NCBI RefSeq assembly: GCF_019059575.1
Contig: NW_024881539.1
Coordinates: 124,001-188,000, forward strand
From: Amphibalanus amphitrite
Taxonomy: Eukaryota > Arthropoda > Thecostraca > Balanomorpha > Balanidae
Length of the DNA stretch: 64,000 nt
Direction of reading: 5' to 3'
Both the position numbers and the translations under genes were made by a program. Positions 24,701-33,600 of the stretch are shown piece after piece (the stretch's first letter is position 1; each line of letters starts with the position of its first letter). The notes under the pieces were generated by a model that was given only the letters and a program-made list of their open reading frames with translations, made no database searches and was not told where the DNA came from.

Positions 24701-27700
24701 ATGAGTTAGGGTGTCACCGAGACAAAACGTGTTCAAATAATTGAGACATTTGTTACAACGAAATGATAAAAAGGCATCATTCGCGGCACAACGATCAGCT
24801 TTACGGTGCTCTATAGGATTTTTTTTTTTGGGGGGGGGGGGTGAACTGCGTCAGCATACATTAATTTAAAAAATCATCAAAGCAGTATATACTGTCATCT
24901 GTCTATCAACTGTCGTGCATGTCTTAACATACCCCTGGCTCTCGTATACTGCTGAAAGTGTTGATTTCAGAGCCGATGGGTATGAGACATATGACTCCTC
25001 AACTAGGTGTACGAGTTAACATGTTGGCGCCCTCATTGTTTGATTGATAAATGGCAGCGCCAGTCCAGTATGTGTAAATATTGACCGTTAACCAGGTCAT
25101 GGGCAAAATATTTGTGCTGAGTTATCTATGAACCGTGCGGAATGTCCCCCGCGACCCCTCACCCACGCTCTCTTTGGAGTCGTTGCGATTCAATGTCTTA
25201 TGTGACCCTATTAGTGGCAGGCTCCTGGCTACCCCATATTAGTGGCAGGGGGGCTGTTTACGACCCCCCCTTGATATCTCGAGATCTAACCGGCCGATTT
25301 TCAAAATTCAAACGACATTCGATTTGGCTCAACGAGATCTACATTTCTAAAAAAAAATTAAAAAATGTCAATAGGGGGGTAGAGGGGGTAAAAACGGGCA
25401 AATTGCAGATACATTTTAGACTGTTTATCACGGCCAGGTTTCTGAACCAATCTTAACGCAACTTTTGCCGATCGATAGAGAATGAACCAGGAATTCACAT
25501 GGATCCTAAAAATATGCATTTTCAAAAATCATAGGCGGATACAGATCATTGAGATTGGGGGTACACAAAAAGTATAGTAAATAAGGTTTTTGTTGGTACT
25601 GTTTCTAAAAAGGGTGGCAATGGTCTTGTTATGTTACAATTTTCTTATGAGAGAACGACTAAAATTGTATTGGTCATGCATAGGCGGTGTCAGGGCACCT
25701 ATGTTGGGAGGTAAAAAATAACCCCCCTTTTTGGACGCCTGGATCCGCCTATTATAGCAAAAACGTGTCAAAAGAGGATGCACAATAACTTTGTATATGT
25801 TATCACATGATACCTTTCATTCACTGTTCGTAAAACTGGTGCAGCATCGTGATCTTCGCCCAAATGACTCGCTTCACGAATAGGACCCCCCAATTCCCAG
25901 TGCTCTGGAGCCGCCCCTGGTAAAGTTATGAACTTGAAATTTTCAGGGAATGTGCCCAATTTAGTTTTAGGAAAAGTCAGAAAATTTCAGCATCGTAGCT
26001 TCAGTGGTTTCGGAGATATTCCCGAAAAACCTGAGGGGTGGATAAAAACAACCCCCCCCTGCCACTAATAGGGTTAAGCCAATTCTCCAAATCAGGGAAA
26101 TTGACATCAACAGTCGACATCAGGCAGACTGTCGCTGAGCTACGGAGCTACGCTGTGCAATGTGCATGGCCCCCCATCGTGACACACTGTGGGGTGGACG
26201 CTGCTGTCCGGTCACATGCCATCTCTGCCGACGGGACACTACATAGTTAGACCCTGCTGCTCGCGGGACACCTTGCCTCTCAGCAAGTACAGGTCTCGCG
26301 GGTTGTAACGGTAGGTTTTGCACATAGAAAATTTAGTGTACTTCAGGCTATATCTTCGTCGTCTTAAGCTTTTAAGTGTTGAAGATGCAATCGACTTGTT
26401 GGTTCACAAGCCGGCCAGGATTGTGTAAAATGGCTTCATCGTAGATCGATTAGTTACTGAGATATAACCGGAAATGTAAAAGTGCAAAACCTACCGCTTA
26501 ATCTCGCGAGAGCCGTGCACTAGCAGCAAGTAAGCTGCGCAAGTAGCCCAACACCATACCAGACCCATGTCGCTCGTCATGCCACTATCTCTTAGTCTTG
26601 CGCTTGGAATTTCAGCCTCAGCTCGTTTCGTGAGGCACTAGCGCCCTTGTGCTTGCGGGACATTAGCCTCTGCTACCCAAGACACCGGCCGCTTCCTCCT
26701 TGAACACTAACCCTTTCTGCCCGCAGAACAGCAGTCCCTGCCACCCACAACACTAGTTCCTCTGAACACTGGTTCCTCTGGACACTGGTTCCTGTTTGCG
26801 GGGCATAAACCAGCCCATTTACGAGGGACAAAAAACCCTTCTGCCCGTGAAACCAGGCCATTCTGCCCATGGGACATCAGCCCCTGCGAGCAGGACACCA
26901 GCCCCTGTGCGCTGGTTTCAAGCCCCAGAAACTCTTCCCTCGAGGCCCCGTCCCCGGCATGGGCTTCTCGTCACGGACACGCTTGACAAACGGCCGAAAA
27001 TCGACACAGCCGGCGACCGTTTTCAATTTAGAGTGTCTCCGACCAAATCCCGAACAGACAACCGATATATGATGGGCAGGAGGTGTCCCCACAAACTAAA
27101 GAAATGAAGTTCTGGTGTCGAAATGAAACCAAGCGCACGAGTTACACAGTACACACCCGCGTTTCATCCCAACCGACCCAACCACCATTCATGACAAATA
27201 TGACACCCATGAGCACATCTTACTCATAGAAGTATGCGCATTTGATCACGAAGAATGGCATGGCATTTGCATATTTTGTCAAATTGATTTCGTAAAAGAT
27301 TTATAGAAATACTGGTGATGTTTGTAGCATATTTAAAGGTAAATTAATCCCGCTTTGCTGGTGAACAGCGCAGTTTCTTTTCATTGCAAAGGAGGAGAAA
27401 AAAGAGATGGTCAACACGTAACATCAGGTGGTGGCCCGTCCTCACGTTGCAAAATGTCATCGCCATTCCGCTGATTGTTCGCGGTATATGATAACACACA
27501 TGTGGGCCTTCAGATAAAGGAGGAGAATGAGGACTACACGCGCCAACGGTTGTAAACGCTAATGCCTTAGCCATTCGAAGGTAGAGCTCCACAGAATAAT
27601 GCCTAGAGACTCCGGTTATGCTACAAAAAGTGAAGGAAGTAACGCTCCATAACACGAACTTTTAAGCAATTTGAACAGTTCTTAACGATATGCAAGGCTT

Positions 27701-28921
27701 GAATTTCCAGCAAAATGGAAGACTCCATTCGCGATTTGCCACCCAAGGTATGGGCTCCTTGAACTGACGGGGCACACAGTACTTCTTGGAGAAATTCAAT
27801 GAATAACAAACTAAAATTCTGGGCTCCGGTCTCGTAATGCGAATTACAAAACAGATGGCTCAAATTAAGGTTTTCACTTATCTACAGTGTAGGAATAAAA
27901 TATACTATTATCAATTGTTTACCATTACAGGTCGGTTCAACTGGTCAGTAGGCTAAAACACGGCACCCGTATCATGTTTTAGGTGAGAAGACCTGCGAAG
28001 CCATCCTTTCGTTAGGTATATGTAGCATCAAATAAGAACTCACCTCATAAGGCGGTGCTCTCGGTGTCTGCGGCATTTTTGAGCCGTAAAAACGAGATAA
28101 ACTGGTCAGAGGTGTCGGCAGAACCACTACAGAAACGCCAATTTAGCATAAGTGTGATGATGTTTCGACTACATTTTCCGGAAAGAATACACTTGAAGTG
28201 ACTTTTTACACGTATGTAGGACGACCTAATAAATTTGCAATCATATCCGAGCAACACCACCTTCGTATTCAATCGTTGCAGCCTTCGTTGCAATCATGTA
28301 CCTGCGTACCACTTCCCTGTCGTTGACTGTCAGCTGAGTAGTCGTATATGGGGCTTCATTCACTGCGTGCTACCGATTGTCCTCTAAGGTTGGGCGTACC
28401 ATTAGGAAAAAAGTCACTTGCAATGAACTGTAGCCCGTTAGTAAGAAAAGACATATTAACTCACATTTTGACATGCTGCAAAGTTACGTCCTATGCTTCT
28501 AAAAAATGGTTTGTCACCAAAGTAAATAGGTAAATACTGGCATGTTCCGATTAAGTTGTATCTGTGTAGTAATATACATAACGCTTAAAACTAGGGACCT
28601 TTTGGAATTTCCAACGGAAATGATGCAGCGCATGATCAATCCTTAAAGTGGAGCCATCTCCTACTGCCAGGCGAATGTGTTGTGGTCGTTTGCCTCGGGA
28701 GTTAGGGAGTATAGGACATTCAGATGCATAAGACAAAAATGTAAAATTTAAGATATCTTAAGACCTTAGATTATCTTCGTAAGATCTAAGATATTTCGCA
28801 TTTATCTTCATAGTCCTATTTAAATTTACCGTAAGTACCCGGCCTCACCTGCTGGTCGTGGGAGAGGAGCCGCGGCAATCACCAGCAGCGCCAGCAGCCC
28901 GGTCCACCAGGAGAGCTCCAT
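3673..28921 (-). CDS. DIP/lachesin-like neuronal Ig-superfamily cell-surface protein (8 exons, 3' end missing)
   Basis: Eight exons join without a phase conflict into a 376-residue partial protein. Residues 1-24 are a hydrophobic signal peptide. Ig1 has Cys51, Trp63 and a D-x-G-x-Y-x-C ending at Cys112. Ig2 has Cys156, Trp168 and Cys256. Ig3 has Cys299, Trp311 and Cys360. N-glycosylation sequons lie at Asn138, Asn151, Asn228 and Asn351. The Ig1 block VAWIHLERQMILTIHDKVI and the Ig2-Ig3 linker PPTVSKRIQL are typical of Dpr-interacting proteins and lachesins, which are membrane-anchored recognition molecules of arthropod neurons. The linker and domain order fit that group better than Dpr, which has two Ig domains. 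The membrane-anchoring C-terminus was not found. Ig2 is odd in carrying a His/Arg/Gln/Tyr-rich insertion (about residues 182-222). Function is inferred from family membership. Confidence 0.87.
4153..4328 (-). CDS. Ig-gene exon 7 (first half of Ig3)
   Basis: The acceptor is GTTTGTGTTTCAG before 4328 and the donor GTGAGA starts at 4152. The exon has 176 nt and encodes residues 276-334. It holds the first Ig3 cysteine (TMRC) and the conserved tryptophan (VYWRKM). It joins exon 8 at KYDIEI/RHYEYKTEM, matching the C'-to-E strand region of DIP third Ig domains. Confidence 0.85.
4329..5003. other. Intron 6, distal part, no feature recognised
   Basis: This stretch of intron between exon 7 and the nested transposon at 5004 shows no domain-bearing frame. 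It contains a GC-rich patch (4540-4690) that I cannot assign. Confidence 0.5.
5112..6292. mobile_element. piggyBac-like TTAA non-autonomous element (family C), nested
   Basis: TTAA occurs at both edges (5112-5115 and 6289-6292), with terminal repeats CCCGCGCCCAGATGGGG and CCCGCGCCCTGATGGGGG. The left end carries a second, diverged copy of the repeat before its G-run hairpin. The hairpins are GGGGGGG-CATTTTGG-CCCCCCC on the left and a matching G-run/C-run on the right. The empty site reads TTTTAAACGATGAT at 62756-62769. The interior holds the densest AGGTCA run of the window and shares a long block, inverted, with the element at 29399-30602. Confidence 0.85.
5584..5635 (+). repeat. AGGTCA tandem run
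   Basis: Four alternating units of AAGGTCAGGTC are followed by further AGGTCA copies. AGGTCA is the canonical half-site of nuclear hormone receptors, and here the copies are direct repeats with 0-1 bp spacing. It lies inside a transposable element, so regulatory use is only a possibility. Confidence 0.7.
6591..6633 (-). CDS. Ig-gene exon 6 (Ig2-Ig3 linker)
   Basis: This 43-nt micro-exon has acceptor TGTGTTTCAG before 6633 and donor GTGAGT at 6590. It encodes residues 262-275, IPPTVSKRIQLFVE, the signature strand linking Ig2 and Ig3 in DIP/lachesin proteins. Phase 0 in, phase 1 out. Confidence 0.87.
6634..7022. other. Intron 5, AT-rich
   Basis: This is short AT-rich intronic DNA. Nothing else is recognised. 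Confidence 0.7.
7023..7129 (-). CDS. Ig-gene exon 5 (second half of Ig2)
   Basis: The acceptor is CTTAATTGCAG before 7129 and the donor GTATGT is at 7022. The exon has 107 nt and encodes residues 226-261, with the Ig2 motif D-M-G-A-Y-L-C. Phase 1 in, phase 0 out, joining exon 6 cleanly. Confidence 0.87.
7130..8069. other. Intron 4, proximal part
   Basis: No gene is recognised. A GC-rich block (7660-7930) with short inverted segments could be an old repeat, but I cannot assign it. Confidence 0.5.
8078..8360. mobile_element. hAT-like MITE, copy 1, with 8-bp target duplication
   Basis: The 283-bp element has ends TAGAGATGTCA and TGACATCACTA. It is bracketed by the perfect 8-bp direct repeat ATTGCCAC (8070-8077 and 8361-8368). 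Eight-base duplications and TAG-type ends fit the hAT superfamily. The interior is built from GGTAT/ATACC motifs. It sits only 55 bp from the exon 4 donor. Copy 2 is at 15912-16172. Confidence 0.85.
8416..8703 (-). CDS. Ig-gene exon 4 (first half of Ig2 with low-complexity insertion)
   Basis: The acceptor is CATTCACAG before 8703 and the donor GTGAGT is at 8415. The exon has 288 nt and encodes residues 130-225. The first part has the Ig2 cysteine (NVTLTC) and tryptophan (TIQWVREDG). It then runs into about 40 residues rich in His, Arg, Gln, Asp and Tyr, with repeated RRDQYG/RHDQYG units, before exon 5 resumes the Ig fold. Phase 1 in and out. Confidence 0.83.
8704..9097. other. Intron 3
   Basis: Short intron of 394 bp, AT-rich in the middle. 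No other feature is seen. Confidence 0.75.
9098..9305 (-). CDS. Ig-gene exon 3 (core of Ig1)
   Basis: The acceptor is TCCTGTGCAG before 9305 and the donor GTAAG is at 9097. The exon has 208 nt and encodes residues 61-129. It starts VAWIHLERQM and includes W-V-L-H-I-S-Q-V-Q and Y-M-C-Q-V-N, the most family-diagnostic block of the gene. Phase 0 in, phase 1 out. Confidence 0.92.
9306..9969. other. Intron 2, distal part
   Basis: Intronic DNA with no recognised gene or repeat family. Confidence 0.5.
9970..10110 (+). repeat. 70-bp tandem duplication
   Basis: Two adjacent copies of a GC-rich unit start with GCACCCCATACCGGGGTGT at 9971 and 10041. They include the shared block CACCCGGCCCCAGGGTG. Offset 70 bp. 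Confidence 0.8.
10265..10540 (+). repeat. Degenerate GGTCA-rich short repeat
   Basis: Loosely periodic units of the type GGTCAGAGGTC, CAGTGGTC and CTAGTGGTC are repeated many times. It is unlike the AGGTCA-bearing transposons in having no terminal repeats. It is probably an eroded minisatellite. Confidence 0.6.
10541..14171. other. Intron 2, CpG-rich and AT-rich patches
   Basis: GC-rich patches (10740-11520, 12600-12760, 13430-13800) alternate with AT-rich stretches. Long open frames in the GC-rich patches occur on both strands at once, as expected of high-GC noncoding DNA. I find no domain or splice-bounded exon. These patches could be enhancers or CpG islands. Confidence 0.4.
14172..15029. 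mobile_element. piggyBac-like TTAA non-autonomous element (family D)
   Basis: TTAA lies at 14172-14175 and 15026-15029, with ends TTAACCCTCGCCCGTAT. The single-repeat end is on the left, followed by a short G-run hairpin (14190-14209). The duplicated end is on the right, where CGTAT recurs 26 bp in, before a GGGGCCCC stem. The interior has AGGTCA/TGACCT arrays and the perfect palindrome CTTCGTAACATGTTACGAAG at 14625-14644. Related elements lie at 23531, 48263 and 52339. Confidence 0.85.
15030..15911. other. Intron 2, GC-rich stretch
   Basis: GC-rich DNA (15210-15760) with open frames on several strands and no recognised domain. Probably noncoding. Confidence 0.4.
15912..16172. mobile_element. 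hAT-like MITE, copy 2, with 8-bp target duplication
   Basis: The 261-bp element is homologous to 8078-8360, with ends TAGAGATGTCA and TGACATCACTA. It is bracketed by the perfect direct repeat GTTTTCAC (15904-15911 and 16173-16180). Confidence 0.87.
16181..16762. other. Intron 2, proximal part
   Basis: Open frames of 140-160 codons occur here on both strands. They overlap each other and show no domain, so I regard them as chance. Confidence 0.5.
16763..16869 (-). CDS. Ig-gene exon 2 (start of Ig1)
   Basis: The acceptor is CTTGTTTGCAG before 16869 and the donor GTAAGC is at 16762. The exon has 107 nt and encodes residues 25-60: EAETQPVFAQPIGNQEVV, then the first Ig1 cysteine (ALKCVVENLGDYQ). 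Phase 1 in, phase 0 out. It joins exon 3 as DYQ/VAWIH, exactly as in DIP proteins. Confidence 0.9.
17158..17205. repeat. 17-bp stem hairpin in intron 1
   Basis: The arms AGGTAGGCTGTGCCGCA and TGCGGCACAGTCTACCT pair almost perfectly around a short loop. The stem is too short for a typical animal pre-miRNA. It may be a small foldback remnant. Confidence 0.5.
17206..19084. other. Intron 1, no feature recognised
   Basis: Mixed-composition intronic DNA with a CpG-rich patch at 17640-18060. No supported gene or repeat. Confidence 0.5.
19561..19843. repeat. Inverted partial duplication of the decayed gene
   Basis: Arms 19561-19651 and about 19740-19843 are inverted copies, sharing for example CATTAAACGTCTTCAAGCCT and its complement. 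The left arm duplicates the AFLLNEAL...LQAFHEGFP coding segment in reverse. They differ by small indels, so the inversion is not very recent. Confidence 0.75.
19873..20820. mobile_element. TA-flanked MITE with iterated GGGGTAAGACGGACC motif
   Basis: The ends are TAGGGGAAGGTGGGGTAAGA and its complement, ending at 20820 with TA at both edges. The motif GGTAAGACGGACCA (or its complement) recurs near 19885, 20085, 20405-20440 and 20775-20810. Same architecture as the elements at 32022, 36226 and 45127. No transposase. Confidence 0.8.
21241..21989. other. Intron 1 spacer
   Basis: No supported feature. Short open frames occur on both strands. Confidence 0.5.
21990..22262. mobile_element. Decayed copy of the TAGCCGTTTTC MITE
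   Basis: The left end, AATAGCCATTTTCCAGACGG, and the right block, GGTGCATTCGCCAGATAAAC, match the ends of the elements at 5004 and 62647 with several mismatches. This is a third and older member. Confidence 0.55.
22363..22603. mobile_element. 241-bp foldback with 9-bp flanking direct repeat
   Basis: A GC-rich insert is bounded by CCTGAACCA at 22354-22362 and 22604-22612. Its ends are themselves hairpins (GGATCACNTAA...GTGATCC), followed by inner inverted repeats GGTGTCGATTTCCGCCG and CGGCGTAAATCGACACC. A 9-bp duplication would fit Mutator-like or related elements. No coding capacity. Confidence 0.7.
22613..23530. other. Intron 1 stretch with a TATA-like motif
   Basis: A TATATAAAA motif on the plus strand (22815-22823) precedes a 61-codon open frame (22945-23130). 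The frame is short and unrecognised and may be chance. No other support for a gene. Confidence 0.25.
23531..24493. mobile_element. piggyBac-like TTAA non-autonomous element (family E)
   Basis: The left edge is TTAACCCTCGCCGGCACA at 23531. The right edge is TGTGCCGGCGAGGGCTAA (TTAA mutated to CTAA). On the right end the repeat core CGGCACAA recurs 27 bp in, while the left end has it once. The interior matches family D, including the palindrome CTTCGTAACATGTTACGAAG at 23994-24013. Confidence 0.85.
24494..25201. other. Intron 1 spacer with a poly-T/poly-G tract
   Basis: Contains a T-run followed by a G-run at 24820-24842. Otherwise nothing is recognised. Confidence 0.5.
25202..26077. mobile_element. 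piggyBac-like non-autonomous element (family F, CCCTATTAGTGGCAGG ends)
   Basis: The right edge is CTGCCACTAATAGGGTTAA, ending at 26077. The left edge is CCCTATTAGTGGCAGG, preceded by GTGA in place of TTAA. The left repeat recurs 28 bp in (TATTAGTGGCAGGGGGG) and is followed by a G-run/C-run hairpin. The related copy at 31209-33600 shares the ends and the interior block that includes GCCTGGATCCGCCTATTATA. Confidence 0.8.
26640..26930 (+). repeat. Degenerate ~30-bp minisatellite
   Basis: Loose repeats of the type GGACACTGGTTCCTCTGG and GGACACCAGCCCCTG recur across about 290 bp. Open frames through this array reflect the repeat and are not taken as genes. Confidence 0.55.
26931..28848. other. 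Intron 1, proximal part
   Basis: No supported gene. Small open frames on both strands lack splice context or domains. Confidence 0.5.
28849..28921 (-). CDS. Ig-gene exon 1 (start codon and signal peptide)
   Basis: The ATG is at 28921-28919 in a strong context (CACCATGG). The exon runs to the donor GTGAGG at 28848, giving 73 nt and phase 1 out. It encodes MELSWWTGLLALLVIAAAPL, a clear hydrophobic signal peptide. It joins exon 2 through a split Glu codon (G/AG). The distance to exon 2 is 12 kb, but phase and content fit exactly. Confidence 0.78.
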
Positions 28922-29398
28922 GGTGACGTGCACGATGTGCAACTGGCACCCCCGGGCGCTCCGCTCTGCCGGCGCGCCAAAACCGGCCGTCCGCGCGCTA
29001 ATCGGACCAATAGCAGACGCCGGCGGCGGTCAGCGCGCGGCGCGAGCGGCCGTGCGCGCGCGCGCGGGGCAGATGCAAGTGGCGGACGATGTGAGGTGTC
29101 ACGGCCCATCTGCGATCAGGGACGCCGTGACGCGTTCCGGACGACCGGTGGGTGACACCGACTGCCAGCACCCACTCACATTAGCGCCGGCCGGCCCGGC
29201 GGATCTCGCTAATTACCAATCTCCGCAGTCAAGTGCATTTGCCGAGTTGAATTTCAGAGGAGCTCTGACCGCCGGAAAAGGGCTGTGACAATGGTACTGT
29301 TCGATTGGCTCGCAGCCACTGATGAAGGGAAAGATCATAGATGCATTGCTTATTATTTGCGCTATAACTACTAAATTTAAATTAAGTGACGTTACTCT
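28922..29398. other. CpG-rich region upstream of the Ig-gene start
   Basis: High CpG content with a (CG)n run at about 29055-29070. This is a plausible 5' leader and promoter area for the minus-strand gene, but I see no clear TATA box or initiator that fixes the start. Confidence 0.35.
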
Positions 29399-30602
29399 TT
29401 AACCTTCCAGGCGGTGGGGGGGGGGGGGCATTTTTTTGCCCCCCCCTTTAGTTTTTTCGATATATCTCGAGAACCGCTGCGCCGATCGTCACTTGACTTT
29501 CAGTACCCTCCCGGGAGCAGCTAGCGCACATGGTGACCAAAAATTTTTCCAAAGGCTATGATAGGTTGGCCGCTAATGACGACAGAGTGACGTCATTTTT
29601 GCCATTTTCGACCCAAAAAAAGGTTTCGCGGAAAGAGCTGTCAGGCCTACAGCTTTAGAGATACAGAAAAATGTGTCAGACATAAAAGGTGTGAAATTTA
29701 AAGGACTACAAAACTGCTATTTCGGTTTTTCGAATTTTTTGGATTTTGACTCCAAAAATAAAAAAAATAGATTTTTTGAATATAATAGCCAAAAAATCCA
29801 AAAAGTTTTTTGAATTTCGAAAAAAACCAGAATATATGTGATAGCCCCTACCGCCTTCTATCTACATACCAAATTTGAGATCGATACCTCTTTTTTTGGC
29901 CAAGTTATAGCGAAAAAAACTGTTCAAAATTGATGACGTCAAATTTTCAAACTCAATTTTTAGCAATTCTAGACCTCGTAGCGCAAAACAAAGACCACCA
30001 TTAGACTCCCCGTGACGAGCTGCATCGAATCGATACCCATTTTATGCAAAAATATCAACTTTGAAATTTGACCTTTTTTGACCTGACCTTGACCTGACCT
30101 CCACCAGAAAGTGACCTAAACCGTACCTGATGGTCTTATAACCAACACCATTGAGTTGGAAATGAAAAACTGGCCATAAAACATGCATCGCATAACCTTA
30201 GTAAAGTTGGGCTCATGTGGTGACCCTTGGTGACCTTTGGTGACCTGACCTGTGACCTGACCTGGTATGACCAGTGACCTCTAACAGCAACATATGTACT
30301 AGACAACTGACGCCTTATCGCTGATTTTCGACAAAATGCGTTTTACTCGGTGTTATAGCGCTTTCCCTAGAAGCCCCGTGAACGGTGAAACATTTTATCT
30401 TTGACCTGACCTGTGACGTCATCGGTGACCCTGAGGTCAATGAAATTTGGTTTCCCTCCACAAATTTGACAGGGCTATCGAACGCCGTTTGAATTTTCCG
30501 GATCCGTCCAGTAGTTTCGGAGATACGGGGGGGGGGCAAAAAAGTGCCCCCCCCCCCCACCGCGCGGAAGGTGGCTGGTAGGCCCACCGCCTGCCGGGTG
30601 AA
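29399..30602. mobile_element. piggyBac-like non-autonomous element (family G, GGCGGTGGG ends)
   Basis: The left edge is TTAACCTTCCAGGCGGTGGG at 29399. The right edge is the complement of CCCGGCAGGCGGTGGG, ending GGGTGAA at 30602 (TTAA decayed). G-run hairpins lie at 29416-29450 and 30527-30558. The interior is the inverted equivalent of family C (5112-6292), including the block with GCTATAACTTGGCC, yet the terminal repeats are unrelated to those of C. Confidence 0.75.
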
Positions 30603-31208
30603 GCTGGATGTGAAAATAGATCTAAAAAGGCACCCTAAGTTGCGATAATCAATGCGTTTTGTTATCCTGACGGGCAAACCTTGACCAAGAACCCAGACGG
30701 CACGAATCCCTGGCTAACTCCACTGTCGATACGCGGCGGAATTAGAAAAGAGAGCTCGTCCGGCCCGGAGGGGTCGTTGGCAGCGCGGCCGACGGGCCGA
30801 CGAGCCGACGATGCGACGAGTCCCCACCTGTGTCGGCTGGTGCGTCCATTCACAGGGGACGCGTTAGTTATCAGTTGTCAGTCGCTGTAGCCGTTGTCGC
30901 AGTTGTCAGTCGCTGTAGCAAGCTAACCAGTCACTGACTATATAGTAAAGATTGACGAGATTTTCCGAACAGAGCGCTGCGGAGGAAACGTCCAGTCAGT
31001 CATTCGATATTCAGACTAAAGGCCGAACTCAAAGGCGCTTATCAGTTAATAAGCGTCCTGCTGGGTTCCAACTAAGCCAACTTAGCCAATAGCCATAGTG
31101 GGAAGGAGGGGTGTAACCATGAATGCACTCAGTATACAAAACAACAACAGAGAGGTAGGAAAAAGGGGAAAAATAATAAAATGCTTTCAGTAAGTACCTA
31201 AGTACCTA
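30603..31208. other. Intergenic, CpG-rich then mixed
   Basis: Includes a CpG-rich patch (30690-30860) and repeated GTCAGTCGCTGTAGC (30874-30920). It could hold a non-coding first exon or promoter of the Ig gene, but nothing proves it. Confidence 0.3.
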
Positions 31209-33600
31209 CCCTATTCGTGGCAGGCTCCCGGCTAGTTACCCCTATTAGTCGCAGGGGGAGGGGGGCTGTTTACGGCCCCCTTAACATATCGAAAGCTAAA
31301 CGGCTGATTTTCAAAATTCAAACGGCATTTTGAAAAAAAGAAAATTCTCAAAAAGTAAATAGGGGGCAGTAGGGAGATAGGAACTACGAATTGCAGATGT
31401 TTTTTTTCAACTGCCCGTCACGGCCATGTTTTTTTTAGCCAATTTGACGCAACTACTGCCGATCGATGCAGAATGAACCAGCAACTGACACGCACACGCA
31501 TAATCAAAATGAGCCTTTCGAAAAATCATAGGCGGATACAGGTAATTGAATTTTGGAGGTATACATACATACAACATACATAATAAATCGTTTTTTTTTT
31601 GCTGGTGCAGTCAGCGAAACGGGCTAGCAATGGTTTAATCATGTTACAAAAACATGTGATAAAATGCCTAAAATTAGATTATAATTCATAGGCGGCGTCA
31701 GGGCACCGAAGTTGGGAGGTGAAATCGAACTCCCTTTCTTTTTCCTGAAACCGCTTATGATCCACCTCTTGCTCACTTGTGAACATGTAATACCTACCTA
31801 CAAATTATGATCATTTCAATCGCTATTGCATTTGCTACTAAACATACCAAACGTCATGATCCGAGAAGCAAACATTCACTGTGTGTAAATACTTTACAAT
31901 ATTCAGCATCTGGACGCACCTATGATTTTCGGGAAAAAACATAGCTTGCAACTATTAGCGATCCCATGATATGATGAATTTACATGATGAATTTGTAGTC
32001 GCTCCAGGGCAGTCTGACTTTTAGGGTAGAGTGGGGCAAAGCGCCCAGGGCGGGTAAAAGGCCCACCCCTATTTTTGTGTGAAATGCTCGACTTTTCAAA
32101 GAATCCCTGATAGCCATTTTCAAGAACACTCATGAATCTGCTTGTACTTCCTTTTTTGGTTCCACAAGTGGGGTGTTCTGGATGTAAGATAAAGATTAGT
32201 ATATTTCTGACATTTTTTTTGAATTACATGCTTTCTTACTGCTAAAACTTTGTCTGATAGAGATTAAAGAAGGCAATGAAATTTAGCTATATCGAACCTG
32301 TAGATTTAAGCTACATTTTGAACATTTTTGTTTGCAACACAATCGTGACAGATCTGATTTTGGTGGACTTTATTTTGAATGTGTTGTTGGGGTAATACGT
32401 TCACTTTGGCGTGGGCAAAGCGCCCATCATCGGCCAATGGGAGTTATACAGTACGGGCAACTGCGAGCATTTTGGGCTCAAAATGAGTGGCGGGATACGT
32501 TTATGATGCTCAGGATTCTGATTAAATATGCAATTTTCTGGTTAGTATCTGTGGTGTCGTAATGTCACGTGAGGTCGGGTCACAGTGCTGCCGCCTGGTG
32601 GTGACATGACCCGGGTGCGACCGGCTCGCGGAGCGGGAGTCGCCCGCTGACGCTTGAGCCGCGCGGAGCTGCGGTTACGTTTATTACTTTGTATCGTTGT
32701 TCATTGCTTATGTTAAATATAGGTACTGCGAGACAGTACAGTATCGTCTGGAACGATTTATTCGCAAGAACTGATCTCCGCTCCCCAAGGCAGTGACAGG
32801 CGTTGACTGAATAAGGAGTGGGGTGGCGACAGCAGTGTTTAAGATGTTTTTTACTGGTGTAATCTGTCGAGTTGAATTTTAACAAAATGAGGAATGGATG
32901 AATGCTACATTATTTTGTCAGAGTATCAAAAGTGTGATGAAGCTTTCAGGACTGGGCGTTATGCCCCACTCACATGGGCGTTATGCCCCACGGGTGGGGC
33001 AAAACGCCCGATTTGTAGTCCTCTCAAATCGTACGGCATATCTAAAAAACTATACATCCCACATGTTTCTGATGTGTTATTCGAAGAAAGCATTGGTAAT
33101 GAGCTACTGGATCCGCTACCGGGTTAATGGTTATCCTTCAAATTTGCAAGATAAAGAGATACTGAGGCTGGAAAGTTAGGGTGGACGCTTTGCCCCACCC
33201 TACCCTACCAAACGCTCATCAAATGGTGCAGTGCATATAAAAATCAAGCCCCCCTTTTTGCACGCCTGGATCCGCCTATTATAGGAAAAACGTGCAAAAA
33301 GAAGGTGTACAATCACTGTGTATACTGTATATGTTATCACATGATACCTTTCACGGTTATGATGCATCAGCATCGTGATGGTAGCCTAAATGACTCACTT
33401 CACGAATAGGACCTCACAATTCCCGATGCCCTGGAATCGCTCCTCATAAAGGTATCAACTCGAATTTTTCGGGGAAATGTGCCCAGTTTAGTTCTAGGAA
33501 GTCAGAAAATTTCAGCATCCTAGCTCCGGTCGTTTCGGAGATATCATCCCGAAAAACCTGAGGGGTGGATGAAAACACACTCTGCCACTAATAGGGTTAA
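31209..33600. mobile_element. piggyBac-like element (family F), split by a TA MITE
   Basis: The left end is CCCTATTCGTGGCAGG with a second copy 28 bp in (CTATTAGTCGCAGG). The right end is CTGCCACTAATAGGGTTAA, ending at 33600. The interior is homologous to 25202-26077. It is interrupted by the TA-flanked element at 32022-33207. Confidence 0.8.
32022..33207. mobile_element. TA-flanked MITE with iterated GGGGCAAAGCGCCC motif
   Basis: The ends are TAGGGTAGAGTGGGGCAAAG and the complement of TAGGGTAGGGTGGGGCAAAG, with TA at both edges. Internal copies of the motif occur at about 32405-32430, 32955-33010 and the right end. A member of the same TA class as 19873, 36226 and 45127. Confidence 0.8.
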
